Source: Companilactobacillus zhachilii
GTDB taxonomy: Bacteria; Bacillota; Bacilli; Lactobacillales; Lactobacillaceae
Assembly (NCBI RefSeq): GCF_003606365.2
Contig: NZ_CP031933.2
Location: 2,046,001 to 2,110,000 of the forward strand
DNA length: 64,000 nucleotides
Reading direction: 5' to 3'
Every line of letters begins with the position of its first letter. The stretch's first letter is position 1. Positions 9,967 to 19,492 of this stretch are shown piece by piece. The notes under the pieces were generated by a model. That model worked only from the letters and a program-made list of their open reading frames with translations, was not told the origin of the DNA and made no database searches. Both the position numbers and the translations under genes were made by a program.

Positions 9967-11247
9967 CTAATCCCCACGTGTATATGACGCAACATACTTT
10001 TCCCGTTTATCTTCATCAAATTCCTTTTCACTCTTAGCTATAATAACTGTAGCAAGTGAATTTCCGACAACGTTAACAGCAGTACGTCCCATATCTACGA
10101 GACGGTCGATACCAGCAATGAAGGTCAAACCTTGCATTGGAACACCGATTGTCGATACTGTGGCTAGGAGTACAACAAACGATGCTCCGGGCACTCCGGC
10201 CATCCCCTTAGATGTTAACATCAATACCACTACAAGGGTAATTTGTTGCCCAATGGTTAAGTGAATATTGTAAGCTTGAGCGAGGAATAATGCAGCCAAT
10301 GATTGATAAATGGCTGAACCATCAAGATTAAATGTATAGCCAGTTGGAATTACGAAAGAAACGATTCCTTTTGATGATCCATAATCTTGCATTTTTTCCA
10401 TCATTTTTGGCAAAGCAGCTTCTGAACTAGCTGTTGTAAAAGCTAATGTCACTTCATTTTCAATAATTCTAAACAACTCATAAAATCTAACATGAAATAA
10501 ATGTCCCACGGCTGCCATAACGACAAATACGAAAAATGCCATTGTCGCATAAGCAATCAAAATAAATAGTCCTAACGGTTTCAATGAATTGAAGCCCATT
10601 TCACCGACAGTGACACCAATCAAAGCACAGACACCAATTGGAGCTAAACGCATAACCCAATTAGTAACCTTAAACATCACATTAGCTACGGCATTTAAAA
10701 CTTCAGTAATAATTTTGCCTTGCTTGCCGATTGAAGCCGTTCCTAGTCCAAAGAGAACTGAGAAGAAGATAATTGGCAACATATCACCCTTACCTAGTGA
10801 TTCAAAGATGTTAGTTGGGATGATACTCATCAAGATTGACCAAATACCCGAATGTTTTGCAGTTTTAGCAGTTGCAGTATATTGACTAATATCCGAACCT
10901 TTTAGGCTATGGATATCAATATAGGTACCGGGGTGGGTAACATTAGCCACCACAATCCCAATAATAATCGCTAAAGTAGTCATAATTTCAAAATAAATTA
11001 AAGTTTTTAACCCGATTCGACCAAGTTTCTTAATATCTCCCATATTGGCGATACCAACAGTCAAACAAGAGATAACGATTGGTAGAACAATCATTTGAAT
11101 CATTGAAATAAACATGGTTCCAATGTTCTGCATTACTTGTATAGCAACCTTATTTTGGTAAAATACTTGTCCCAAAATAATTCCTAGGATCAGGCCAATA
11201 ATAATTTGCCAACCTAGACTAACTCGAAAAAAACGTTGTCTTTGCAA
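9967..11247 (-). CDS. Dicarboxylate/amino acid:cation symporter (GltP/DctA type)
   Basis: Secondary transporter of the SDF (DAACS) family, 426 residues, taking up glutamate/aspartate or C4-dicarboxylates with protons or sodium. Eight transmembrane helices and two re-entrant loops are expected. Visible signatures are the serine-rich FTTASSEAALP (HP1), PTGYTFNLDGSAIYQ (the TM7 NMDGT-like motif), and GVPGASFVVL (HP2). Substrate cannot be decided from sequence alone. It is a single gene. A TATAAT-like box is visible about 35 bases upstream of the start on the minus strand. Confidence 0.9.
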   Translation of the reverse strand: MQRQRFFRVSLGWQIIIGLILGIILGQVFYQNKVAIQVMQNIGTMFISMIQMIVLPIVISCLTVGIANMGDIKKLGRIGLKTLIYFEIMTTLAIIIGIVVANVTHPGTYIDIHSLKGSDISQYTATAKTAKHSGIWSILMSIIPTNIFESLGKGDMLPIIFFSVLFGLGTASIGKQGKIITEVLNAVANVMFKVTNWVMRLAPIGVCALIGVTVGEMGFNSLKPLGLFILIAYATMAFFVFVVMAAVGHLFHVRFYELFRIIENEVTLAFTTASSEAALPKMMEKMQDYGSSKGIVSFVIPTGYTFNLDGSAIYQSLAALFLAQAYNIHLTIGQQITLVVVLMLTSKGMAGVPGASFVVLLATVSTIGVPMQGLTFIAGIDRLVDMGRTAVNVVGNSLATVIIAKSEKEFDEDKREKYVASYTRGD

Positions 11248-11416
11248 TTTTAAGTCCCCTTTTGAATTAACATGTCTTTAATTATAGAAGATTTTTTAAG
11301 AAATAGGGGAATGATAGCGATTTCAAATTAAAATATTTTTCATTTTCTTAATTAGTCCGAACAAAATCAGAATGTAACGTCATTATTGTTCTATTTTTAC
11401 TTAATTTTGAGATAAA

Positions 11417-11462
11417 AAAAGTCGGAATATACGGATTTATTTTTCCGGTATTTCGACTTTTC
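11417..11462. terminator. Terminator hairpin in the manA-symporter gap
   Basis: AAAAGTCGGAATATACGG pairs with CCGGTATTTCGACTTTT (near perfect), with T and A runs on both sides. It probably acts on readthrough from manA. Confidence 0.7.
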
Positions 11463-11539
11463 TTAATGTTTTTTGGGTTTTTGATTAGAAATTACTATTT
11501 TTTGATTGTAATTGTATATGTTTATCTGCAACTGTAATC

Positions 11540-11700
11540 AAAAAAGAGGTTAAATATGCAGCGGCTCTGAAACGGGCTACAACAGGGCAACTCCTTCCGC
11601 TTTTCATAACTATGCAAATCACACGCAAAACCAGCGTGTAATTCACATAGTTACGAAAATGCTCGGGAGCTGACCGCCCTGTTTCCGCCCTCTTTTATTC
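11540..11700 (-). other. Long nested hairpin directly after manA
   Basis: Read on the minus strand from the manA stop, the arms nest as follows: AAAAGAGG with CCTCTTTT; AACAGGGC with GCCCTGTT; then a 26-bp near-perfect inner stem whose halves are 11597-11622 (TTTTCATAACTATG...) and 11633-11658 (...CATAGTTACGAAAA). About 150 nt in total. Unlike the cloverleaf family it has one long axis, and no second copy is seen here. It may be an elaborate terminator, a 3' regulatory RNA or a solitary repeat. It fills most of the gap between manA and the symporter gene. Confidence 0.65.
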
Positions 11701-12663
11701 TTCTCCAGACTCTGAAGCTATAATATCCAAGTCACCTGACAACTTCCAAGCATCAACTGTTGCTGGAACTATCAAATGGATACCTTTCTTCAAATCATAA
11801 TCTTTACCATCAACGGTAATCTTACCTTCTCCACTTAACACAGAGATTAATGTATACTTACCAATTTGGTGGTGTAATTCAACTGGTTCTTTGATTTCCC
11901 AGTGATAAACTGAGAAAAATGGTGATACTGGTGGTTGAACGAAGGTTGTAAATTTATTTTGTCCAACTTGTTTTGATTCGATATTTAATTTTGGATCTTT
12001 ATGAGGAACGGTAATTGTGTCTTCTGATTGTTTAATGTGAAGATCACGTTTCTTGCCTGTTGTCTTGTCGACACGATCATAGTCATACAAGCGATATGTT
12101 GTATCTGAACTTTGTTGGGTTTCCAAGGCCATGATACCCTTATTCAAAGCATGCACAGTTCCACTTGGTACGTAATAGAAATCGCCTGTCTTAACAGGAA
12201 CTTTTCTCAATAAGTGGTCCCAATCGCCTGATTCGATCATTTGATCAAGTTCAGCTTTATTCTTAGCATTGTGACCGTAAATCAAGTATGAACCTGGTTC
12301 AGCATCAATGATATACCAGCATTCAGTCTTACCTAATTCATGCTCATGTTCAGCAGCATAGGCATTATCTGGGTGCACTTGAACAGAAAGACTTGCTTCA
12401 GCATCCAAAATTTTTGTCAACAATGGGAAGACTTTGCCTTTAGGATTGCCAAATAGTTCACTATGATTTTTCCAAAGGTCATCAACGTATTGACCAGCAA
12501 ATTCGCCGTTTTCAACTTCTGATCTGCCATGTGGGTGTCCAGAAATAGCCCAGCATTCACCGATAGTGCCATCAGGAATGTTATAACCAAATTTAGTTTC
12601 TAATTTTCTGCCGCCCCAGATTTTTTCATGGAAGACAGGTTTCAAAAATAATGGTTCACTCAT
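11695..12663 (-). CDS. manA: Mannose-6-phosphate isomerase, class I
   Basis: Interconverts mannose-6-phosphate and fructose-6-phosphate; zinc-dependent cupin enzyme of 322 residues, normal for the short Firmicute form. Visible are KIWGGRKLE near the start, the metal ligands in SVQVHPDNAYA, the substrate-lid ECWYI and YVPSGTVHAL, and a C-terminal cupin half. It lies 20 bases after rex on the same strand and may share its transcript. Confidence 0.95.
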   Translation of the reverse strand: MSEPLFLKPVFHEKIWGGRKLETKFGYNIPDGTIGECWAISGHPHGRSEVENGEFAGQYVDDLWKNHSELFGNPKGKVFPLLTKILDAEASLSVQVHPDNAYAAEHEHELGKTECWYIIDAEPGSYLIYGHNAKNKAELDQMIESGDWDHLLRKVPVKTGDFYYVPSGTVHALNKGIMALETQQSSDTTYRLYDYDRVDKTTGKKRDLHIKQSEDTITVPHKDPKLNIESKQVGQNKFTTFVQPPVSPFFSVYHWEIKEPVELHHQIGKYTLISVLSGEGKITVDGKDYDLKKGIHLIVPATVDAWKLSGDLDIIASESGEE

Positions 12664-12683
12664 AAAAAAATTCCCCCAAAAGT

Positions 12684-13334
12684 TTAGTTTGTCTCTTCGT
12701 TCATTGACTTATCACGATCCAAGAAGAAAATCAGTGTCTGCAATTCATTAGCTAAGTCAACATAATGAACACGGATACTGTTTGGAACATTGATGATAAC
12801 TGGTGTAAAGTTCAAGATTCCTCGAACCCCTGCATCAGCTAACAAGTCAGCCGTCGTTTGTGCAGCGTTTGATGAAACTGTCAAAATACAGACATCGATC
12901 TGTTGCAAGTTAAGTTGTTCCTTCAATTCACTAATATCGTAAACTGGAACTCCACTCTTAACTGTACCGACAATTTCCTTATTTATATCAAAAGCTGCCG
13001 CAATTCGAACATTATTCGTCCGAGAAAAGTTATAATTTAGTAAGGCGTTACCTAAATTACCAACTCCAACTAAGGCTACATTGGTTCGTTTATCTTGATT
13101 CAACAGCTTCTTAAAGAAGACCACTAAATCGTTTACATCGTAGCCATAACCACGTTTCCCAAGTGCACCTAGATATGAGAAGTCACGTCTAATTGTAGCA
13201 CTATCAATCTTGACCCCTTCTGATAATTCACCAGAGGAGATTTTTTTTGTACCTTCATCCTTGAGAAATTGGAAGTAACGATAATAAATTGGTAAACGCT
13301 TTATTGTTGCGTTTGGAACTGTTGTTTTTGTCAT
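12684..13334 (-). CDS. rex: Redox-sensing transcriptional repressor Rex
   Basis: DNA-binding repressor that senses the NADH/NAD+ ratio and controls fermentation genes. It is 216 residues. An N-terminal winged helix (TIKRLPIYYRYFQFL... KIDSATIRRDFSYLG) is followed by a Rossmann fold with the dinucleotide motif VALVGVGNLGNALL near residue 87 and the dimerising C-terminal helix. The YLGALGKRGYGYDV segment is typical of Rex. manA follows. No full Rex operator (TTGTGA-N6-TCACAA) was found close by; only a half-site (TTGTGA) occurs at about 13445. Confidence 0.95.
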   Translation of the reverse strand: MTKTTVPNATIKRLPIYYRYFQFLKDEGTKKISSGELSEGVKIDSATIRRDFSYLGALGKRGYGYDVNDLVVFFKKLLNQDKRTNVALVGVGNLGNALLNYNFSRTNNVRIAAAFDINKEIVGTVKSGVPVYDISELKEQLNLQQIDVCILTVSSNAAQTTADLLADAGVRGILNFTPVIINVPNSIRVHYVDLANELQTLIFFLDRDKSMNEETN

Positions 13335-13470
13335 AATTTACCACCATATGTGTGTCATTTCACTAACATTCATAGTAAATAAAAATCACTAAAAACGCAA
13401 TACGTTAAACCTATAAAGGCATAAATTATTAATTAATGATAAAATTGTGAATACATAAAGGAGTTATATT

Positions 13471-15384
13471 TTGATTTTATTACAAGCACAAAACATTACG
13501 AAAAATTTCGGAACAAAGAAACTTTTTTCCAATGTCAGTTTTGAGATTCAAGACAACAGCCGCATCGGTTTAGTCGGTCGAAACGGTGTCGGAAAATCAA
13601 CTTTGTTGAAGATTATCTCTGATCAAGAGAGTTACAACAGTGGCAATATTGCCCTAAAAAAAGATACTAATATTGGTTATTTAGCCCAGGATTCTGGACT
13701 CGATAGTGACAATCAAATCTTTTTGGAAATGGAAAAAGTTTTTGATTATCTTAAAGAACAAGAAAAGAAAATGCACGCTCTAGAAGAGAAACTTGCCAAT
13801 CCAAATGTCGACGATTACGATGCCATTCTGAAACAATATGACCAACTACAAAATACTTTCCGTCAAGAAAATGGTTACGGTTATCAATCAGAAATCCGCA
13901 GCGTTCTAAAGGGATTCGGCTTTGATGAAGATGTTTGGAAAAACCAAATTTCTACTCTTTCTGGTGGTGAAAGATCTCGTTTAGCTATGGCAAAGATGCT
14001 TTTGGAACATCACGATATCTTACTTTTGGATGAACCGACTAACCATTTGGACATCAATACCGTCGAATGGTTAGAAAGTTATCTGAAAGGTTATCGTGGT
14101 GCATTAGTTATCGTTTCCCATGACCAATACTTCCTTGATAAAGTTACGACCGAGATTGTTGAAATCAATCAACATTCATCAACTCACTACTCTGGTAATT
14201 ATTCTTTCTACTTGCAAGAAAAGAAAAAGAACCAAGAAGTTGCTTGGAAACATTACGAAGAACAACAAGCTGAAATCAAGAAAACTGAAGAGTACATTCA
14301 AAAAAATATTGTTCGTGCTTCAACAACTAAGATGGCCCAGAGTCGTCGTAAAAAGTTGGAACACATGGATGTTTTGGAACGTCCTGGCAGTGATCAAGGT
14401 TCAGTTCACTTCTCATTTGATATCGACAAAGAAAGTGGTAACGATGTTTTACTAGTCAAAGATGCTGCAATCGGATACGATAACGAAATCATGTCTGAGC
14501 CTATCAACTTAGATGTCAAAAAAGGTGAACGCGTTGGTATCATTGGACCAAATGGTATTGGTAAATCAACTTTTCTTAAATCAATTTTAGGTAAAATTCC
14601 TCTAATCAAAGGAACTAGTCAATTTGGTGCCAATGTTCAAGTCGGTTACTACGACCAGAATTTAAAGGGCCTTGATCCTAAAAAAGACGTTCTTCACGAA
14701 ATCTGGGACCGTTATCCACGACTAGATGAACAAATTATCCGCAAAAAGTTAGGTGCTTTCCTATTCAGCGGTGATGATGTTCTCAAGCCAGTTGCAGGAC
14801 TATCTGGTGGTGAAAAAGCTCGATTAACATTAACAAAATTATCAATGGAAAATAATAATTTTCTTGTAATGGACGAACCGACAAACCACTTGGACATTGA
14901 CAGTAAGGAAGTCCTAGAAGATGCCCTCAAGAGTTTTGCCGGAACCGTCCTCTTCGTATCCCATGATCGTTACCTTTTGAATACACTAGCTAGCCGTATT
15001 GTCGATATCGGTAGTCACGGAAGCACAATTTATCTTGGTGACTACGATTACTACTTGGAGAAGACAACCGACAAGCCTACTGAAGAAGAAACTGAAAAGG
15101 CTTCAACTGTTAGTGAAAAGAAGGTTGAGTATCAACAATCTAAGGAACAACAAAAACAAGAACGAAAATTACGTCGTCAAGTTGAAGACCTTGAAAGTCA
15201 GCTTGCTGAACTAGAAGCTAAGAATACTGCTATTCAAAAAGAAATGACTAAGGAAGAAAATCTCACTTCATACAGCAAATTGGCCGATCTTCAAAAAGAA
15301 CTCGACGAAAATAAAGCGCAACAAGATAAAATCGAAGAACAATGGACTGAAAAATCTATCGAATTGGAAGACTTTAATAGTTAA
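13471..15384 (+). CDS. ABC-F family ATP-binding protein
   Basis: Cytoplasmic twin-ATPase protein of the ABC-F family, which acts on the ribosome (translation factor or antibiotic-protection type). It is 637 residues from a TTG start after AAAGGAG. Two NBDs are visible: Walker A GRNGVGKST and GPNGIGKST, signatures LSGGERSRLAM and LSGGEKARLTL, and Walker B LLLDEPTNHLD and LVMDEPTNHLD. The charged interdomain linker (about 240-300) and a C-terminal coiled coil (about 540-637, rich in E, K and Q) suggest the Uup/YdiF-like subgroup. There are no transmembrane segments, so it is not a transporter. Confidence 0.92.
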   Translation: MILLQAQNITKNFGTKKLFSNVSFEIQDNSRIGLVGRNGVGKSTLLKIISDQESYNSGNIALKKDTNIGYLAQDSGLDSDNQIFLEMEKVFDYLKEQEKKMHALEEKLANPNVDDYDAILKQYDQLQNTFRQENGYGYQSEIRSVLKGFGFDEDVWKNQISTLSGGERSRLAMAKMLLEHHDILLLDEPTNHLDINTVEWLESYLKGYRGALVIVSHDQYFLDKVTTEIVEINQHSSTHYSGNYSFYLQEKKKNQEVAWKHYEEQQAEIKKTEEYIQKNIVRASTTKMAQSRRKKLEHMDVLERPGSDQGSVHFSFDIDKESGNDVLLVKDAAIGYDNEIMSEPINLDVKKGERVGIIGPNGIGKSTFLKSILGKIPLIKGTSQFGANVQVGYYDQNLKGLDPKKDVLHEIWDRYPRLDEQIIRKKLGAFLFSGDDVLKPVAGLSGGEKARLTLTKLSMENNNFLVMDEPTNHLDIDSKEVLEDALKSFAGTVLFVSHDRYLLNTLASRIVDIGSHGSTIYLGDYDYYLEKTTDKPTEEETEKASTVSEKKVEYQQSKEQQKQERKLRRQVEDLESQLAELEAKNTAIQKEMTKEENLTSYSKLADLQKELDENKAQQDKIEEQWTEKSIELEDFNS

Positions 15385-15463
15385 TATTGTTCCCTTTTTT
15401 ATTTTGAGATGGGCAATTATGGACATTAGAGTGTATGTTTTGGTTACTTTTATATAAAATTAA

Positions 15464-15503
15464 TAGCTCCAGTAATCCAATTTAGGATTGCTGGAGCTAT
15501 TTG
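15464..15503 (+). terminator. Terminator of the CCAGTAATCC hairpin family, copy 1
   Basis: AATAGCTCCAGTAATCC pairs with GGATTGCTGGAGCTATT. The core CCAGTAATCC...GGATTGCTGG recurs at 59668 and, slightly altered, at 60516, with different but complementary outer stems. It lies 80 bases after the ABC-F stop. Confidence 0.8.
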
Positions 15504-15616
15504 CCTTAATCAGCTAAAGATTGAAAGTTTTAAAATAAACTTTAAGTTGTGATGTTCTAGTTCTTCAGAGTATAAAGATAGTAACTCATTCTGTATAAAA
15601 AATAACGAATAAATTT

Positions 15617-15780
15617 GCCGGAAAGAACAAGAAATTTCGGTCGCTGTGAAAGTGGCGTTAACACTTTAATGTTTACACCGCGGGATGACTTTTGAAACTC
15701 GCGGTTTTTGCGAGCTTCGAGACCGTTCTTCGGCTCAAATCGGCCCCATAGCGACCAAAATTTCTTGCTCTTGGAGGCGG
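15617..15780 (-). repeat. Cloverleaf intergenic element, copy 2
   Basis: Reverse orientation: GCCGGAAAG at the left edge, GGAGGCGG at the right. The closing stem pairs AACAAGAAATTTCGGTCGCT with AGCGACCAAAATTTCTTG. The ACACTTTAATGT arm is intact; the middle arm is degraded (TTTTGAAACTCGC versus GCGAGCTTCGA). The left flank from about 15516 shares a further ~100 bases with copies 12 and 13 (ACTTTAAG... GTATAAAAAATAACGAATAAA). Element plus flank fill most of the 490-base gap before the DUF368 gene. Confidence 0.8.
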
Positions 15781-15876
15781 AACATTTAACTATCACCACG
15801 CGTATTCCATATTTTAATTGCCATAACATATATTTTTTGATAATGTGAATAAAATAACTTTTTCTAAAGAGGATAT

Positions 15877-16727
15877 ATGAAAACAAAACGAGATAATATT
15901 TTTATTCGCTTTTTCAAGGGTGTAATCATCGCTTTAGGGTTCATTCTCCCCGGAGTTTCCGGCGGTGTCTTAGCGGCCATTATGGGTATTTATGCACGTC
16001 TATTGAGTTTCATGGCTCACGTTCGTAAAAACTTCAAACGTGATTTTCTATATTTTTACCAATAGGTATAGGTGGAATTGTCGGTATCGGTGTCCTATCC
16101 AAACCACTAGAATATCTCTTAGCCAACTATCAAATGATTGTCCTATGGGGCTTTGCTGGTACCATTTTTGGAACTTTGCCCACATTGGTTAGGGAATCCA
16201 CTTCTCAAACAAAACGTGACAAAATTGATATCATTTGGTTTTTCAGTATGCTCATCGGCGGAGGATTATTCCTCTACTTCATGAGTGAAATTTTAGGAAC
16301 CATCCCTGCTAATTTCTTTGGTTTCATTATTGCGGGTATTCTGATTGCTTTGGGTGTATTGGTTCCCGGATTAAGCCCATCAAATTTATTAATTATCCTA
16401 GGCTTGTACACTCCAATGTTAAAAGGATTCAAAACTTTTGATCCGCTCGTATTCATTCCCATTGCAATTGGAGGAATTATTTCACTATTGACCTTCTCCA
16501 AGGCTATGGAAAGTTTAATTAAACATCATCATTCCCGAGTGTATCATTTCATCTTAGGAATCGTTTTAGCCAGTACCATTTTGATTCTGATACCCAACCC
16601 CTATTTGGCCGAAAGTATTTCCTACCAAAATGTCACCGGCATGGACTGGTTGTTGAGCATTGCTTTCTTCATCGTTGGCTGTCTGTTAGCACTTTGGATG
16701 AGTCGATTAGAGGATAAATATAAATAG
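15877..16727 (+). pseudogene. DUF368 (PopT-like) membrane protein, frameshifted
   Basis: DUF368 proteins are polytopic membrane proteins; some members (PopT) were shown to recycle undecaprenyl phosphate across the membrane for cell-wall synthesis. Frame 1 (15877-16065) encodes RFFKGVIIALGFILPGVSGGVLAAIMGIY and stops in ...YFYQ. The protein continues in another frame with FLPIGIGGIVGIGVLS...GLLVPGLSPSNLLIILGLYTPM-like sequence through 16727. Restoring one T in the T5 run at 16053-16057 rejoins the frames into about 283 residues, the usual length. This is either a recent mutation or a base-calling error; I favour error because two other genes here show the same kind of defect. Confidence 0.8.
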
Positions 16728-16796
16728 AAAATGGCTTCAGTAATACGATGTAACTAATTTGATAAAAAAGTGCTGTATTGTTTGAAGTTGAATATA

Positions 16797-16852
16797 ATCA
16801 AAAAAGCTAGATATTTCTTCTTGGTATAAATCCCAAAAGAATATCTAGCTTT
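16797..16852. terminator. Terminator of the GGATTTATACC hairpin family, copy 1
   Basis: AAAAAAGCTAGATATT pairs with AATATCTAGCTTTTTT. On the minus strand the apical part reads TTGGGATTTATACCAAG, matching the hairpin at 43.9 kb. It lies between the convergent DUF368 gene and the next minus-strand gene and probably works in both directions. Confidence 0.75.
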
Positions 16853-16903
16853 TTTGCTCTATTTCAAATTGACACTACAAATTTAAGGTCAAAATATTTT
16901 TTG

Positions 16904-17623
16904 TTACAAACTTATTTTTTTCAGATAATTGCTTTTAATTTTATAAGACGTAGTTAAACGGTCATCAACTATCGGTTGAATCGAATCTGAATATTGATTC
17001 TCAAATGTTGCATTATTGCCGGCTTTCAACGTTTCAATCCCCAACAAATCTTGATAATGGAAAACTTGTTTCATGGTAAATTTATTACCCGACATCAAGC
17101 CTAAGATTGGGAAATCATTCGTCTGCTCTGTTACGAAATGCATCACATTGTTGAATGTCAATTCATCTCTATCACGTGGATTAGCAGTGTAATCGGTAAT
17201 CGCATCATTGGCAAATTTGAAATCAACTGGATCAGTTAATCCATTACCCCAAGTTAAATTCCAATATTGCTTGTGATGGTCATATTTAACTCGATGCCAT
17301 GACTCGTAGTTTAACGATGAGAACATATCTTGATTAGACTCAAAAATTACTGCAACATATGTAAATACTTTAATATCATTTTCAAAAGTTACGTCAATAA
17401 AAGGAATAAACACGTGATTTTCATCAATAAATGTATTAAAGTCGACGAACTTTTCTATAATATAATTTTTAGCGTCTACCAATGTCGATTCTCGTTTTTG
17501 AACGTAATCAAAGGCAGGTACTTCATAAGCGTGGTTTTCATTATTGGAAGTTTTGGTATAAATATTATCTGTTTGGTCATCATACTTTAAAATGATGTAT
17601 GAAATTTTAGTTCTGGTTTTCAT
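16904..17623 (-). CDS. Uncharacterised protein (possible Nudix/NrtR-like fold)
   Basis: A 239-residue soluble protein starting at ATG 17623, which follows GGGAGGTG; the frame extends 13 codons further upstream without a better start. I do not recognise the family. The N-terminal half (ISYIILKYDDQ...YIIEKFVDF) and a C-terminal FTMKQVFHYQDLLGIE...YKIKSNYLKK segment faintly recall Nudix proteins with a C-terminal winged helix, but the Nudix box (GX5EX7REUXEEXGU) is not visible, so this is weak. It is a single gene, with terminators on both sides. Confidence 0.6.
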   Translation of the reverse strand: MKTRTKISYIILKYDDQTDNIYTKTSNNENHAYEVPAFDYVQKRESTLVDAKNYIIEKFVDFNTFIDENHVFIPFIDVTFENDIKVFTYVAVIFESNQDMFSSLNYESWHRVKYDHHKQYWNLTWGNGLTDPVDFKFANDAITDYTANPRDRDELTFNNVMHFVTEQTNDFPILGLMSGNKFTMKQVFHYQDLLGIETLKAGNNATFENQYSDSIQPIVDDRLTTSYKIKSNYLKKISL

Positions 17624-17687
17624 TAATACACCTCCCATACTTTGTACCACAAATGACGTCATAATATAAGTAATTTTTCCAAAAAAA

Positions 17688-17735
17688 TAGACTATGACAA
17701 AATAAATGAATTTAAACCTTCTGTCACAGTCTAGT
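17688..17735 (-). terminator. Terminator after the UPF0210 gene
   Basis: AGACTATGACA and TGTCACAGTCT arms. On the minus strand the hairpin is followed by TATTTTTTTGG, just downstream of the UPF0210 stop codon. Confidence 0.65.
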
Positions 17736-17743
17736 ATAAAACT

Positions 17744-19087
17744 TTAATTTTTGAATGAGTGGATTGGTGCTGGAATTCGACCACCACGATGGATAAAATC
17801 AGCCGGGCTATTTGTATTGACTGCCATTACAGGAGCTTTCCCAAACAAGCCACCAAATTCAACGACGTCTCCAACTTTTTTACCAGTGGCGGGGATAATT
17901 CTCACAGCCGTTGTCTTATTATTGATCACACCAATGGCAGCTTCATCAGCAATCATGCCACTAATTGTTTCCGCGGTTGTATCACCAGGAATCGCAATCA
18001 TATCTAACCCAACTGAACAAACTGCTGTCATTGCCTCAAGTTTCTCAATATTTAATCTACCAGCAGTGACAGCTCGAATCATTTCAGCATCCTCTGAGAC
18101 AGGAATAAAGGCTCCGGATAAACCACCGACATGTTCACAGGCCATGACACCACCCTTTTTAACGGCATCATTCAGTAAGGCCAATGCAGCCGTAGTTCCA
18201 GGTGCACCGACACTTTCCAAACCAATTTCTTCTAAGATTTCTGCTACAGAATCACCTTCATTTGGCGTTGGCGCTAAGGATAAATCAACAATCCCAAATG
18301 GAACATTTAATGCCTTAGAAGCCAGATCTCCGACAAATTGGCCCATTCTAGTTACCTTGAAAGTTGTCTTCTTAATCGTTTCAGAAACAACATCAATTGG
18401 TTGACCTTTGACATGTTCCAAAGCACTCTTGACGACCCCGGGTCCACTAATACCGACATTAATAACACAGTCAGCCTCACCAACTCCATGAAATGCTCCA
18501 GCCATAAAGGGATTGTCTTCAACTGCATTAGCAAAAATAACTAAGCTCATACAATTAACTGGATCAACTTTAGCCAAATCTTTCACAACTTGTCCCATTT
18601 GACCAACTGCATCTAAGTTAATTCCTGAACGAGTAGAACCAACATTAACTGAACCACAGACACGACTAGTTTCCGTCAAAGCTTGAGGTAGCGATTGAAT
18701 CAATTTAACATCACCAGACTGATACCCTTTTTGTACTAAAGCTGAAAAGCCACCAATTAAATCAACACCTAATTCAGTGGCAGCCTTATCCATTATCTTG
18801 GCATAAGCCACATAATCCTTATCACCAGATGCAGCAGCTATCATTGAAATTGGAGTTACCGAGATTCTTTTGTTGACGATAGGAATACCATATTCTGACT
18901 CAATTTTGTCAGCAACCTTTACTAAGTCCTTAGCTTTAGTCATCAATTTATTATAAATTTTTTGACGAGCTTTCTCACCATCACTATCAATACAATCAAA
19001 AAGTGAGATTCCCATCGTAATAGTTCGAATATCAAGTTTCTCTTCAGAAATCATCTGAATCGTTTCTAAAATTGAATTAGTTTCCAT
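17744..19087 (-). CDS. UPF0210 (PFL/DUF711 family) protein
   Basis: A 447-residue cytoplasmic protein of the conserved UPF0210 family, a Gly/Ala-rich fold related to pyruvate formate-lyase-like proteins. Visible family blocks are [22 protein letters not shown] at the N-terminus, [29 protein letters not shown] and [15 protein letters not shown]. Biochemical function is not established. It is paired with the ACT-domain protein 9 bases upstream, an arrangement conserved in many Firmicutes and archaea, which suggests amino-acid-responsive control or a joint complex. Confidence 0.92.
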   Translation of the reverse strand: METNSILETIQMISEEKLDIRTITMGISLFDCIDSDGEKARQKIYNKLMTKAKDLVKVADKIESEYGIPIVNKRISVTPISMIAAASGDKDYVAYAKIMDKAATELGVDLIGGFSALVQKGYQSGDVKLIQSLPQALTETSRVCGSVNVGSTRSGINLDAVGQMGQVVKDLAKVDPVNCMSLVIFANAVEDNPFMAGAFHGVGEADCVINVGISGPGVVKSALEHVKGQPIDVVSETIKKTTFKVTRMGQFVGDLASKALNVPFGIVDLSLAPTPNEGDSVAEILEEIGLESVGAPGTTAALALLNDAVKKGGVMACEHVGGLSGAFIPVSEDAEMIRAVTAGRLNIEKLEAMTAVCSVGLDMIAIPGDTTAETISGMIADEAAIGVINNKTTAVRIIPATGKKVGDVVEFGGLFGKAPVMAVNTNSPADFIHRGGRIPAPIHSFKN

Positions 19088-19096
19088 AGGAACCCC

Positions 19097-19363
19097 CTAG
19101 AGTTTTTGAATAGCATCAAAAATTTCTTCACGCTGAATCCGAATGTCTAAACCTGAAGCCTTACCCAGTTCACTGAGACTGTTCTTAACCGTATCAAAAT
19201 TAGTGGCATCATCCCATGTCACCATCATCATCATCGTAAAGTTGTCATGCATTAAAGTTTGCGAAATATCAATAATATTGACATCAAGTTCCGCTAACTT
19301 AGTTGAAACCTTAGCCACAATACCCACTTGATCATGACCCAAAACTGTCAAAATAGCTTTCAT
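19097..19363 (-). CDS. ACT-domain protein (UPF0237)
   Basis: An 88-residue stand-alone ACT domain (beta-alpha-beta-beta-alpha-beta ligand-binding fold): [36 protein letters not shown]...[13 protein letters not shown]0237 members are thought to sense a small molecule, probably an amino acid. It is the first gene of a two-gene operon with UPF0210, preceded by GAGGAATCAC. Confidence 0.92.
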   Translation of the reverse strand: MKAILTVLGHDQVGIVAKVSTKLAELDVNIIDISQTLMHDNFTMMMMVTWDDATNFDTVKNSLSELGKASGLDIRIQREEIFDAIQKL

Positions 19364-19449
19364 AGTGATTCCTCATCTTTCGATTGTTTTGAGGTTATCT
19401 TATATTATTTGGTTTGTGGGGGCAATAGGGAAAATTATTTGTGGGTATA

Positions 19450-19482
19450 AAAATAATCCTAGATTGTTTTTGTCTAGGATTA
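19450..19482 (-). terminator. Terminator at the distal end of the CRISPR array
   Basis: ATAATCCTAGA/TCTAGGATTAT hairpin. Read on the minus strand it follows the last degenerate repeat by about 10 bases and is itself followed by TTTTTATA, so it would end the pre-crRNA. Confidence 0.65.
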
Positions 19483-19492
19483 TGATGGAGAT

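Noticed and set aside
13440-13470. Possible Rex operator before the ABC-F gene (TTGTGAAT)
   Set aside because: Only one half-site is present; the TCACAA half is missing.
15557-15886. 109-codon minus-strand frame across cloverleaf copy 2
   Set aside because: It runs through the hairpin element and the DUF368 promoter region, with no ribosome site or family-like sequence.
17751-18404. Long + strand frame (217 codons) opposite the UPF0210 gene
   Set aside because: Antisense shadow of a clear conserved gene; no ribosome site.
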